A model generated the notes under the pieces. The model had not been told where the DNA came from. It was given only the letters and a program-made list of their open reading frames with translations, and did not search any database. The translations under genes and the position numbers were made by a program. From CAUPWF01 sp036656615 (lineage in GTDB: Bacteria > Bacillota > Clostridia > Lachnospirales > Lachnospiraceae): a stretch of 64,000 nucleotides of DNA. Below, piece by piece: positions 1 to 8,322 of the stretch; position 1 is the stretch's first letter; every line of letters starts with the position of its first letter. The stretch is from assembly GCA_036656615.1 (NCBI GenBank), contig JAVXHY010000004.1, positions 38,224-102,223 on the forward strand, given 5' to 3'.

Positions 1-126
1 TGTGGGTAAGCTTAGATTGAGCATTTCTGCGATTTCTTGTTTGGAAGTTTCTTTTTGATTATAAATATAAAAAAAAATATTTTTTTTGTTTGTCTTTTTT
101 AATTCTGTTGTATTTGTTGGTTTCAT
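1..126 (-). CDS. ROK-family transcriptional regulator, N-terminus only (runs off window)
   Basis: Only the first 42 codons are present. They begin at an ATG (126-124) behind a GAGGA ribosome site. The peptide starts MKPTNTTELKKTNKKN and continues through a helix-turn-helix (KETSKQEIAEMLNLSLPT). This is the usual beginning of ROK/XylR/NagC-type repressors, where a winged helix-turn-helix precedes a sugar-kinase-like domain; that second domain lies outside the window. The gene is divergent from the SorC-regulated operon, so the two may share the intergenic control region, but that is inference. The family call rests on the DNA-binding end alone. Confidence 0.7.
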   Translation of the reverse strand, partial: MKPTNTTELKKTNKKNIFFYIYNQKETSKQEIAEMLNLSLPT

Positions 127-168
127 AATGTCCTCGCTCTCAAATCTCTAAATAATATACATGTCTAT

Positions 169-197
169 ATTATAACATGAGTTTTAAAAGGGTGCAA
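169..197 (-). promoter_or_regulatory. Promoter for the ROK regulator gene
   Basis: On the minus strand, TTGCAC (197-192) and a perfect TATAAT (174-169) are separated by 17 bases. This sits about 43 bases upstream of the ROK start codon. Confidence 0.65.
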
Positions 198-232
198 TCA
201 TTGTGAAAAAGCTGAAAAATATTACAATATTA

Positions 233-261
233 TTGACTTTTCTGTTAAATAGTTATATGAT
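233..261 (+). promoter_or_regulatory. Promoter of the SorC-kinase-dehydrogenase-aldolase operon
   Basis: TTGACT (233-238) and TATGAT (256-261) are separated by 17 bases, placing transcription start near 268. The predicted start falls inside the repeated TACAAATGTAA elements at 264-294. Confidence 0.6.
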
Positions 262-263
262 AA

Positions 264-294
264 TTACAAATGTAATTGTAAAATACAAATGTAA
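264..294 (+). promoter_or_regulatory. Paired palindromic operator-like repeats
   Basis: Two near-identical 12-mers, TTACAAATGTAA (264-275) and ATACAAATGTAA (283-294), lie 19 bases apart (about two helical turns), just downstream of the -10 element. Each is a TTACA-AA-TGTAA dyad, as expected for a dimeric regulator. The likely ligand is the SorC-type regulator encoded immediately downstream (autoregulation), which is inferred from position only. Confidence 0.45.
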
Positions 295-320
295 AAAACA
301 AAGCATTTGATGGAGGATTT

Positions 321-1265
321 ATGTACGATAAATTATATATAAAAATCGCATATTGGTATTATACCTTAGGTTTAACACAAGATGAAATTGCAAAACGATT
401 ATCTTTTACTAGACAAAAAGTCAATCATATTATTAATTCACTTGTTGATTTGGGAGTTGTGACTATTAATATTCATGGATATGAATCTGAAAATATGGAA
501 AATGAGAGTTATCTGGAAGAGGCTTTTGGTTTAAAGAGAGCTATTATTGCATCTGATTATGGAGAATCAGAGACAGCACTTTATAAAGTGACTAATGTTG
601 CTGCACAATACCTAGAATCAACGATTCAGCAAGGTGATGTAATTGGACTATCCTGGGGACAGACACTATCAAATGTAATTGCAAGTATGACATATCAAAA
701 GCGAAGTAACTGTAGGGTAGTTCAATTGATTGGTGCTCAAAATATAGAAAAAACTGCATTGAAATCAGATGAAATTGTGAGAGAATTGGCAAATAAATTA
801 GATTGCCCAAGCTACATGTTACACGCTCCAGTAGTAGTAGATTACGAGGAAACAAAGGAAATGTTAATGAAAGAAAAAACAGTTCGTGCTTCTTTTGATT
901 GTATGAGAAAGTGTAATATAGGTGTATTTGGAATAGGTGAATTATCAGAAAAATCAACTATGTGTAAGCGGGGTTATATTCAAAAAGAAGATATGGAACG
1001 TATGCGTGCAGAGGGTTTTACATCAGATATTGGAATGAACCCAATACGTCTAGATGGGAGCTTTGACCATTGCCACCTAGAAAAAAGAATTTTAAATGCG
1101 GGGATGGATATTATTGGACAAATAGATAATGTAATAGCAGTCGCAAGCGGTATAGAAAAAGCAGAAGCTATTCTATCAGTTCTTAGAACAAAATGTGTTG
1201 ATACACTTATTGTAGATGAAACTACTGCAAAAAAAATAATTCAGGAGAAAAGGAGGAGCTTATGA
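321..1265 (+). CDS. SorC-family sugar-binding transcriptional regulator
   Basis: A 314-residue protein with an N-terminal helix-turn-helix at about residues 15-45 (GLTQDEIAKRLSFTRQKVNHII). An effector-binding domain of the SorC/DeoR-C (phosphosugar isomerase-like) type follows. Typical elements include GDVIGLSWGQTLSNVI and the C-terminal VIAVASGIEKAEAI, and the length is normal for the family (LsrR, SorC, CggR relatives). It usually responds to a phosphorylated sugar made by a neighbouring kinase. Its last four bases overlap the FGGY kinase start (ATGA), so regulator and enzymes share an mRNA. The start has a GGAGG site. A direct target is suggested by the dyads just upstream. Confidence 0.85.
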   Translation: MYDKLYIKIAYWYYTLGLTQDEIAKRLSFTRQKVNHIINSLVDLGVVTINIHGYESENMENESYLEEAFGLKRAIIASDYGESETALYKVTNVAAQYLESTIQQGDVIGLSWGQTLSNVIASMTYQKRSNCRVVQLIGAQNIEKTALKSDEIVRELANKLDCPSYMLHAPVVVDYEETKEMLMKEKTVRASFDCMRKCNIGVFGIGELSEKSTMCKRGYIQKEDMERMRAEGFTSDIGMNPIRLDGSFDHCHLEKRILNAGMDIIGQIDNVIAVASGIEKAEAILSVLRTKCVDTLIVDETTAKKIIQEKRRSL

Positions 1266-2794
1266 AATACATTCTTGGAGTTGATGTGGGTACTTCAAAT
1301 GTGAAGGCTGTATTATTTGATGAGTATGGAAAGGAATTATGTATCAAAAGTAAGGAGTGCAAGCCGATTTACGGATTGGATAATCACGTTGAGCAGGATA
1401 TGCTGTTAGTGTGGGAAATGGTTAAGCTCTGCATACATGGCGTTATGTTAGAGAAAGCTGATATTAAGGCAGGAATTGTTGGAATTGGCATTACTGGACA
1501 AGGAGAAGGATGTTGGTTAGTAGATAAATTCGGAGAGCCGGTACAGAATGCTATTTTATGGTGTGATGGGCGAGCTGTAGATGAAGTTAGGTGGATGACT
1601 GAAGATAAACCGGAAATAGGACAGCTTTATCATAGTACGACAGGCACACCTCCCCTACTTGGGAATCAAATGATGCTGCTGAAATGGATGAAAAACCATA
1701 GAAAAGAAATTTTAGATCAAGCAGATAAAGTATTATTTTGTAAAGATTGGATTCGATTAAAATTAACGGGTGAGATTCATACGGAACTAACGGATAGTAT
1801 TACTTCCTTATTAAATGTAAAGGATGAAACAATTGCTGTTGATTTGATGAAAACCATGAAAATCGAAGAATATTATCCTTATTTAACAGAACCAGTAACA
1901 TCTGAAACAATTGTTGGAACCGTATTGGATTCGTTATCTGAAGAATTGGAACTTCCAAAGGGCTTGCCTGTGATTGCGGGGGCACTGGATACTTCGGCGA
2001 CAGCTGTTGGATTGGGTGCGATTCACGAGAAAGATGTATGTGTTATCTTGGGGACAACTTGTGCAAGTGAAATCGTAATGAATAAAAATGATTGTGAGTT
2101 TGGAAGTCCAAATTCTAGATTTGAAAGACATCCATTAGGTGATTTATATGTTTCTTTGCAACCTACTTTAAATGGGACTCCCAATATTGATTGGGTATTA
2201 GAACAAATAGCAAATACAAGAGATTATAATGAAATTGATCGTATTGTAGATAGTGTTCCAGTTGGATGCGGTGGTGTGGTTTACCATCCATACATCAGTG
2301 TAGCGGGAGAACGAGCACCCTTTTTTCATCCGTATGCGAGAGCAAGTTTTTTTGGGTTAAGCCAAGTTACAAAAAAGGAAACTTTAATCAGAGCTGTATA
2401 TGAGGGAATTAGTTTATCTATTCGAGATTGCCTATACAACGTGGATAAAAGTGGAAAAATATTTTTGGCAGGCGGGGGTGCCAAAAGCCCGATTTGGGCA
2501 CAGATGATTGCTGATGTAGTAGGAATGCAAGTAATGATTTCAGGTGGGAATGAATTAGGTGCAAAGGGAGTAGCACTTATGGTTGGTGTTCAACAAGGAA
2601 TTTATGAAGATTATGAAGAAGCAGTTGCCAAAGCCTGTACTTTTAAACAGATATTCATACCAAATAAAGGTCGAAAGCAGAAATATGATTTACTATATGA
2701 ATTATATAAAAATATACGTCAACAAAGTGGAGAACTATGGAATTATCGCCATCAAATGAATAAGAAAATGCGGCAAATATCAGAGGAGGAATGA
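1262..2794 (+). CDS. FGGY-family carbohydrate kinase
   Basis: A full-length (510 residues) member of the FGGY kinases, which phosphorylate pentoses, keto-sugars, polyols or related molecules with ATP. Visible are the N-terminal phosphate loop GVDVGTSNVKAVLFDEYG, a GITGQGEG segment, the second ATP-contact strand VCVILGTTCASEIV, and the C-terminal adenosine motif AGGGAKSPIWAQMIADV. The substrate cannot be read from sequence. Xylulokinase-, erythritol kinase- and LsrK-like enzymes share this fold, and the SorC regulator plus class II aldolase would suit a phosphorylated keto-sugar. Translation is coupled both to the regulator before it and to the dehydrogenase after it. Confidence 0.85.
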   Translation: MKYILGVDVGTSNVKAVLFDEYGKELCIKSKECKPIYGLDNHVEQDMLLVWEMVKLCIHGVMLEKADIKAGIVGIGITGQGEGCWLVDKFGEPVQNAILWCDGRAVDEVRWMTEDKPEIGQLYHSTTGTPPLLGNQMMLLKWMKNHRKEILDQADKVLFCKDWIRLKLTGEIHTELTDSITSLLNVKDETIAVDLMKTMKIEEYYPYLTEPVTSETIVGTVLDSLSEELELPKGLPVIAGALDTSATAVGLGAIHEKDVCVILGTTCASEIVMNKNDCEFGSPNSRFERHPLGDLYVSLQPTLNGTPNIDWVLEQIANTRDYNEIDRIVDSVPVGCGGVVYHPYISVAGERAPFFHPYARASFFGLSQVTKKETLIRAVYEGISLSIRDCLYNVDKSGKIFLAGGGAKSPIWAQMIADVVGMQVMISGGNELGAKGVALMVGVQQGIYEDYEEAVAKACTFKQIFIPNKGRKQKYDLLYELYKNIRQQSGELWNYRHQMNKKMRQISEEE

Positions 2795-2796
2795 GA

Positions 2797-3831
2797 ATGA
2801 AGATTTTTTTTACAGCAGAGTATGAAAAGGAATATCTTGAACCACTATATGAAATTGGAGAGGTTATTTTAGATGGATGGGCAATTGGTCTTCCTAAAAT
2901 GAAAGAAGAAGAATTAATGAAGAAGACACAAGATGTTGATATGATTATTACCAGTTATGATGATATCACAAGAAAGGTTATTGAAAATGCGCCTAATTTA
3001 AAATTGATTGCTGCAACTAGAGCAACTCCTGTAAACGTAGATATGGAAGCGGCAAAAGAAAGAGGAATTCCTGTACTTTATACTCCAGGAAGAAATTCAG
3101 ATACAACGGCTGAAATGACGATTGGATTAATGTTTTCTATTGCAAGAAAAATTCCCATGGCTTATCGAGCTTTAAAAGAAGGAAAATATACTGGAAATCC
3201 AGATTTAAAAAAGGAAACAAAAGATGGATTAAAGGTTGATATGATTTGGGATATGGAAATGGATGCTCCTTATATGGTATTCAAGGGAACACAATTAAAG
3301 GGGAAAAAACTTGGTATTCTTGGATATGGAAGTATCGGGAAACGTGTAGGACGTATAGCTAGAGCAATTGGTATGGAACTTTTGATTTATGATCCATATC
3401 AGTGTGAAATTGATGTTGAGGAAGTTGGAGTACATAAAGTAGAACAATTGGATGATTTAATGCAACAGGCAGATTTTATTACTTGTCATATGAAAATTAC
3501 GCCAAGTACAACAAAGATTATTAATAAGGAACGTATTGCTATGATGAAGCCTACAGCATATTTTATCAATGCCTCACGTGGAGCAGTGCTAGATGAAGAA
3601 GCGTTAATTAATGCACTTCGAAATCACAAAATTGCAGGAGCGGCATTCGATGTTTATGCATCAGAACCTTTGGCTAGCAATCATCCTTATATCACGGAAC
3701 TAGATAATGTGGTAATTACACCACATATTGCAGGAGCAACGAATGAAGTCTTAGCAAATCATACAAAGCAAATTGTATCAGATGTAAAAAGATTTATGAA
3801 TCATGAACCTTTACTATATCAATTCAAGTAA
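2797..3831 (+). CDS. D-isomer-specific 2-hydroxyacid dehydrogenase family protein
   Basis: A 344-residue NAD-dependent dehydrogenase of the phosphoglycerate dehydrogenase/D-lactate dehydrogenase superfamily. The Rossmann motif GILGYGSIGKRVGRIARA is in mid-protein, followed by NASRGAVLDEEAL, the Glu segment FDVYASEPL and the catalytic His in TPHIAGAT. The ATG at 2797 is chosen because it lies 7 bases after AGGAGG; the ATG at 2791 overlaps the kinase stop and is only 1 base from it. Its place between a sugar kinase and an aldolase suggests it interconverts a hydroxy-acid or keto intermediate of the same pathway. The true substrate is unknown. Confidence 0.85.
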   Translation: MKIFFTAEYEKEYLEPLYEIGEVILDGWAIGLPKMKEEELMKKTQDVDMIITSYDDITRKVIENAPNLKLIAATRATPVNVDMEAAKERGIPVLYTPGRNSDTTAEMTIGLMFSIARKIPMAYRALKEGKYTGNPDLKKETKDGLKVDMIWDMEMDAPYMVFKGTQLKGKKLGILGYGSIGKRVGRIARAIGMELLIYDPYQCEIDVEEVGVHKVEQLDDLMQQADFITCHMKITPSTTKIINKERIAMMKPTAYFINASRGAVLDEEALINALRNHKIAGAAFDVYASEPLASNHPYITELDNVVITPHIAGATNEVLANHTKQIVSDVKRFMNHEPLLYQFK

Positions 3832-3878
3832 CAAATTTTTGGCAAAATCTATCATACAATTAAAATGGAGGAAAGAAA

Positions 3879-4532
3879 ATGAACAAAGAAAAAGCTCAAT
3901 TAATGCAAAAAGAAGTGTGTAATATCGCACAAAAAATGTATCACAGTGGTTTGGTGGCAGGAACTTGGGGAAATATTTCAGCGAGAATAGATGAAGATTA
4001 TATGGTGATTACGCCATCGGGTATGGATTATGAACGTCTTTGTCCAAAAGAGATGGTTGTTGTAAATATGCATGATCAAACTTATGAAGGAAAATTAAAA
4101 CCATCGATTGAAGCAATTGTTCATGCTAGAATTTATCTTAATAGGCCAGAGGCAAATGGAATTATGCATACCCATTCTACCAATGCACTGACTGTTGCAA
4201 CCGCTAGAAAAGGACTTCCGCCCATCTGTGATGATCAGGTCCAAATTTTAGGTGGAGATGTTCGTCTAGCGCCTTATACAATGCCAAGTTCAGAAGAAAT
4301 GGCAGTAGAAGTAACAAAAGCGTTGGATGGTAGGATGGGAGCGCTCATTGCTAATCATGGCGCTATAACCATTGGGCGTGATTTAAATGAGGCATTTATC
4401 GGTTCACAGGTATTAGAGAAAACAGCTACTATTTATCTTGGCACACAATGTATTGGGGGACCAGTAGAAATATCTAAAGAAGACTGTGAATTTTTTCATG
4501 AATTTTTCTTACATAAATATGGGCAGAAATAA
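3879..4532 (+). CDS. Class II aldolase/adducin-family protein
   Basis: A 217-residue member of the zinc-dependent class II aldolase family that includes L-fuculose-1-phosphate aldolase and L-ribulose-5-phosphate 4-epimerase. The N-terminal GTWGNISARI loop (phosphate binding), VITPSGMDYE, the metal ligands in IMHTHSTNA and the later ANHGAITIG His are all present, with the Glu of SIEAIVHA. It is the last gene of the SorC-led operon, 47 bases after the dehydrogenase, with its own GGAGG site. It probably cleaves or epimerises the phosphorylated product of the upstream kinase. Substrate inference is weak. Confidence 0.85.
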   Translation: MNKEKAQLMQKEVCNIAQKMYHSGLVAGTWGNISARIDEDYMVITPSGMDYERLCPKEMVVVNMHDQTYEGKLKPSIEAIVHARIYLNRPEANGIMHTHSTNALTVATARKGLPPICDDQVQILGGDVRLAPYTMPSSEEMAVEVTKALDGRMGALIANHGAITIGRDLNEAFIGSQVLEKTATIYLGTQCIGGPVEISKEDCEFFHEFFLHKYGQK

Positions 4533-4536
4533 GAGA

Positions 4537-5145
4537 TTAGAGTTTTAATTTTAGTAGATTCGATTGTAGGAATGTTAAAAAAGCAACACCAATTACTAAT
4601 AGTACACCTATAACGGGTTTGATTAGGGATGGGAAAAAGTAACATATCATAATTGGAAGTAACGGAATTATGCTAATGACAATTGTATTAATGAAGTATT
4701 TAAAAGCCAGTGAAACACTGGCTTTTAGTGTTTCTAAAATATTTCCCTTATATTCAGCTTGAATAGGAAACAGATAAATTGCAATGAAATAATATATAAC
4801 AAAACAACCAATAATTAGATAGGAAGCTATATTTAATATGGGCATTGGATTTAAAATACAAATATTATAATCAAAAATTAAAAATCCACCAATACTGACA
4901 ATCAGAATCCATAGAATTGTTCTTCTGAAAAAATTTAATTTTAGATTCTTTATAAAATCGCCCCAAATAGAATAGGGCTCATGGCGTGCAATTTTCAAGG
5001 TGACTGCATAAAGCGCGGAAGTAGACGCACCTATAGTTATCAAGGGGAGAGAACAAAATAACCATAAAATATTTAAAAAAGTCAAATCAGCCATAGTATT
5101 AATATAACCGATAATTGGTTTGTCATAAAGAGAATTTGATTTCAT
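4537..5145 (-). CDS. YesL/DUF624-family integral membrane protein
   Basis: A 202-residue protein with about five hydrophobic helices. It starts with the family-typical segment YDKPIIGYINTMADLTFLNILWLFCSLP, followed by ITIGASTSALYAV. DUF624/YesL proteins occur next to polysaccharide and sugar transport genes in Firmicutes; their molecular role is not established. It converges on the aldolase gene (stop codons 5 bases apart) and has an AGGTAT ribosome site. Although adjacent to a sugar operon, it is on the opposite strand and need not be functionally linked. Confidence 0.8.
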   Translation of the reverse strand: MKSNSLYDKPIIGYINTMADLTFLNILWLFCSLPLITIGASTSALYAVTLKIARHEPYSIWGDFIKNLKLNFFRRTILWILIVSIGGFLIFDYNICILNPMPILNIASYLIIGCFVIYYFIAIYLFPIQAEYKGNILETLKASVSLAFKYFINTIVISIIPLLPIMICYFFPSLIKPVIGVLLVIGVAFLTFLQSNLLKLKL

Positions 5146-5264
5146 AGAAATACCTCCAAATTTTATAATATTATAATTCTATCATGACAAATGGTGCTTG
5201 TCACTAGTCAATAGTAGTAGAAATTCATATATTTAAAAAAAATTTAAAAATATTATATTTCCTT

Positions 5265-5291
5265 TTGATAATTCCATAAAAGGATTATACT
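5265..5291 (+). promoter_or_regulatory. Possible promoter of the nucleoside-salvage operon
   Basis: TTGATA (5265-5270) and TATACT (5286-5291) are separated by 15 bases, shorter than ideal. An overlapping TATATA continues to 5296. The surrounding 200 bases between yesL and deoB are very AT-rich, so this is only the best candidate. Confidence 0.35.
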
Positions 5292-5349
5292 ATATATAGA
5301 ATTTTATATGAAGAGTCAAAATGTGAATGATTTTGGAAGGAGATTAAGT

Positions 5350-6525
5350 GTGAAAAATACAAGGGTTTTTTTGATTGTTCTTGATAGCTTTGGTATTGGA
5401 AATGCTCCTGATGCAGATCAATTTGGAGATGTGGGCAGTAACACGTTACGATCTATTATCAAATCAAAAGAATATGATACACCGGTAATGAAGGAACTGG
5501 GTCTATTTAATATTGAGGGTGTAGAATATGAGGAAAAAGAACTATGTCCGAAAGGAAGCTTTGGAAGATTGCAAGAGGCATCTCAAGGGAAAGATACAAC
5601 AATAGGACATTGGGAGATTGCTGGCATAGTTTCACATAATCCATTGCCAACCTTTCCACATGGATTCCCAAAAGATTTTTTAAATGAATTCTCAAAGATA
5701 ACTGGTCGAGGAATCTTATGTAATCAACCTTATTCTGGCACGGATGTCATTCGTGATTATGGAGAAGAACATGAAAAAACAGGAGATTTAATTATATATA
5801 CATCAGCAGACAGTGTACTACAAATTGCTGCTCATGAAAAAATTATTCCGATTAAACAACTATATAAATACTGTGAAATTGCAAGAGCTATGCTTACAGG
5901 ACCTACTGGGGTTGGACGGGTAATTGCAAGACCGTTTATTGGCACGCCACCTCATTATCAGCGGACTATAAATCGACATGATTTTTCTTTACTTCCACCA
6001 AAGGAAACGATGCTTGATTGTTTATTGAATGCGGGATATGAGACTTATGGAATTGGGAAAATTTACGATATTTTCGCAGGAAAAGGAATTAAATATACAC
6101 AAAAAATTAATAGTAATGAAGATGGAATGAATCGAACCATTCAGATGCTAGATCAGAATTTTTCTGGAATTTGTTTTGTGAATTTGGTTGATTTTGATAT
6201 GGTATATGGACATCGTAATGATATAGATGGATATGCAAGAGCGGCAACAATGTTTGACAGACAACTTTATACTTTTATAAAAGGAATGAAAGACAATGAT
6301 ATTTTGATGATTACAGCGGATCATGGCTGCGATCCTGGTTATAAAGGAACTGACCATACAAGAGAATGTGTTCCAATATTAACATATGGAAATAATATTA
6401 AGGGAAATAATTCTATTGGAACTCGATATTCTTTTGCAGATGTGGGAGCAACCATTCTAGAAATATTTCAACTTCCTAATTGTACGGATGGGATTAGCTT
6501 CCAATCAGAGATAAGAAAAGGATAG
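5350..6525 (+). CDS. deoB: Phosphopentomutase
   Basis: Interconverts (deoxy)ribose 1-phosphate and 5-phosphate, feeding nucleoside-derived sugar into central metabolism. It has the alkaline-phosphatase-superfamily metal site: an early FLIVLDSFGIGNAPDA, the phospho-acceptor Thr region GKDTTIGHWEI, and late DHGCDPGYKGTDHTRE. The GTG at 5350 is chosen as start because GGAAGGAG lies 7 bases before it. The resulting 391 residues match the family, and an upstream ATG at 5308 lacks a ribosome site. It heads a tight operon with cdd, pdp and a purine nucleoside phosphorylase; the phosphorylases make the substrate for this enzyme. Confidence 0.95.
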   Translation: MKNTRVFLIVLDSFGIGNAPDADQFGDVGSNTLRSIIKSKEYDTPVMKELGLFNIEGVEYEEKELCPKGSFGRLQEASQGKDTTIGHWEIAGIVSHNPLPTFPHGFPKDFLNEFSKITGRGILCNQPYSGTDVIRDYGEEHEKTGDLIIYTSADSVLQIAAHEKIIPIKQLYKYCEIARAMLTGPTGVGRVIARPFIGTPPHYQRTINRHDFSLLPPKETMLDCLLNAGYETYGIGKIYDIFAGKGIKYTQKINSNEDGMNRTIQMLDQNFSGICFVNLVDFDMVYGHRNDIDGYARAATMFDRQLYTFIKGMKDNDILMITADHGCDPGYKGTDHTRECVPILTYGNNIKGNNSIGTRYSFADVGATILEIFQLPNCTDGISFQSEIRKG

Positions 6526-6538
6526 GAGTGTAAAGATT

Positions 6539-6988
6539 ATGATTGACAAGAAAGAATTAATATATCAAGCTTATGAAGCACAAAAATTTGCATATACGCC
6601 CTATTCTCATCTGCGAGTAGGTGCAGCTTTACTTGCAAAGAACGGGAAAATCTATAGAGGGTGTAATATTGAGAATGCTGCATATTCTCCTACAAATTGT
6701 GCGGAACGAACTGCGTTTTTCAAAGCCATATCTGAAGGTGAACAGTGTTTTGAGGCCATTGCTATTGTGGGAAATATAGAAGGTGAACAACCTAGAGGAG
6801 AATATTGTGCGCCTTGTGGAGTGTGTAGACAGGTTATGATGGAATTTTGTGAAGCCCAGACATTCCAAATTATATTGGCGAAGAATCTGGAAGAATATAA
6901 GGTTTTTACATTGAATGAGTTGTTGCCTTTTGGTTTTGGCCCGAATAATCTATATATTGAAGGAGAAAACGAAGATGCGAATGTATGA
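6539..6988 (+). CDS. cdd: Cytidine deaminase
   Basis: Deaminates cytidine and deoxycytidine to uridines. The zinc site is complete: CAERTAFFKA supplies the Cys and catalytic Glu, and PCGVCRQVM the other two Cys. The start YTPYSHLRVGAALLAKNGKIYRGCNIENAAYSPT is classical. At 149 residues it is slightly longer than the roughly 130-residue tetrameric enzymes, with a short acidic tail. The gene ends 14 bases inside pdp, so translation of the two is coupled; its product uridine is the substrate of Pdp. Confidence 0.95.
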   Translation: MIDKKELIYQAYEAQKFAYTPYSHLRVGAALLAKNGKIYRGCNIENAAYSPTNCAERTAFFKAISEGEQCFEAIAIVGNIEGEQPRGEYCAPCGVCRQVMMEFCEAQTFQIILAKNLEEYKVFTLNELLPFGFGPNNLYIEGENEDANV

Positions 6989-8300
6989 TTTGATCATGAA
7001 AAAAAGGAATGGAGAGGAACTAAGCCATGACGAAATTACAAATATGATCAGTGAATATGTGGAAGGAGTAATACCTGATTACCAAATGTCAGCTTTATTA
7101 ATGGCTGTATATTTTCAAGGTATGTCGGAAACAGAGATATTTGCTTTGACTAAGGCAGTGGCATATTCTGGAGAAATAGTGGATTTATCTGAAATTGAAG
7201 GCATCAAGGTGGATAAACATTCCACGGGTGGTGTGGGTGATAAGACAACATTGATTATTGCTCCCATTGTGGCAGCGTGTGGGGTGAAGGTAGCAAAAAT
7301 GTCTGGGCGAGGCTTGGGTCATACTGGTGGAACGGTGGATAAGCTGGAATCTATCCCAGGGTTTCAGACAACGCTTACAAGACAAAGGTTCCTGGAAGTG
7401 GTGAATCAAACAGGGTTAAGTATTATTGGTCAATCAGGTAATTTGGCTCCGGCAGATAAGAAACTGTATGCATTACGTGACGTGACGGCGACTGTTGATA
7501 GTATTCCGTTGATTGCTGCTTCTATCATGAGCAAGAAATTAGCGTCAGGAAATGATTGTATCCTTTTAGATGTTAAAATGGGAAGCGGTGCATTTATGAA
7601 AAGCCTAGATGAAGCCATTGCATTGGCAAAGGTCATGGTGTCTATTGGAGAAGAAGCAGGAAAGAAAACGTTGGCACTTATTACGGATATGGATGCTCCA
7701 CTGGGGTATTATATAGGAAATAGTTTGGAAGTGATAGAAGCAGCGAATACACTCAAAGGAAACGGACCAAAGGATTTGACAGAGGTATGCTTGAATTTGG
7801 CGGGCAATATGTTGTTTCTTGCTGGAAAAGGAGATTTAGATACTTGTGTGACTATGGCGAAACATGCAATTATGAATGGAAATGCATTGGAAAGAATGAT
7901 TGCAATGGTGGAAGCACAAGGTGGAAATTCACAAGTTATTAAAGATACGGCGAATTTTGAAAAAGCTTCCTATAGTTGCCAGGTTGTTGCTAAATGTTCG
8001 GGATATATTACAAGTGTGGATACAGAAAAATGTGGAATTGCATCTGCTGTGTTAGGAGCAGGACGAGAAACAAAAGAAAGCAAAATTGATTTTACGGCGG
8101 GTATAATCTTACATTATAAAGTTGGAGATTGGGTAGAAAAAGGAAAATCAATTGCAACTTTATATGCGTCCAATAAAGCTTTGTTTGCAAGAGCACAACA
8201 AGTATATGAAGAGGGAATCATAATAGGAGACACAAAACCAAAAGAAAAACCACTGATATTAGCGAGAATTACTGCAAATAAAGTGGAGAAATATATATAA
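6975..8300 (+). CDS. pdp: Pyrimidine-nucleoside phosphorylase
   Basis: Phosphorolyses uridine, thymidine and deoxyuridine to base plus (deoxy)ribose 1-phosphate. Family hallmarks are MYDLIMKKRNGEELS, KVDKHSTGGVGDKTTLI (phosphate binding), SGRGLGHTGGTVDKLESIPG and KKLASGNDCILLDVKMGSGAFM, followed by the C-terminal PYNP domain containing GVGDWVEKG-like VGDWVEKGKS. The ATG at 6975 is 9 bases after AGGAG and gives 441 residues, the normal size. Overlap with cdd and the 22-base gap to the purine phosphorylase show one transcript. Confidence 0.95.
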   Translation: MRMYDLIMKKRNGEELSHDEITNMISEYVEGVIPDYQMSALLMAVYFQGMSETEIFALTKAVAYSGEIVDLSEIEGIKVDKHSTGGVGDKTTLIIAPIVAACGVKVAKMSGRGLGHTGGTVDKLESIPGFQTTLTRQRFLEVVNQTGLSIIGQSGNLAPADKKLYALRDVTATVDSIPLIAASIMSKKLASGNDCILLDVKMGSGAFMKSLDEAIALAKVMVSIGEEAGKKTLALITDMDAPLGYYIGNSLEVIEAANTLKGNGPKDLTEVCLNLAGNMLFLAGKGDLDTCVTMAKHAIMNGNALERMIAMVEAQGGNSQVIKDTANFEKASYSCQVVAKCSGYITSVDTEKCGIASAVLGAGRETKESKIDFTAGIILHYKVGDWVEKGKSIATLYASNKALFARAQQVYEEGIIIGDTKPKEKPLILARITANKVEKYI

Positions 8301-8322
8301 AAATTAAGGAAAGAGGTGTGAA

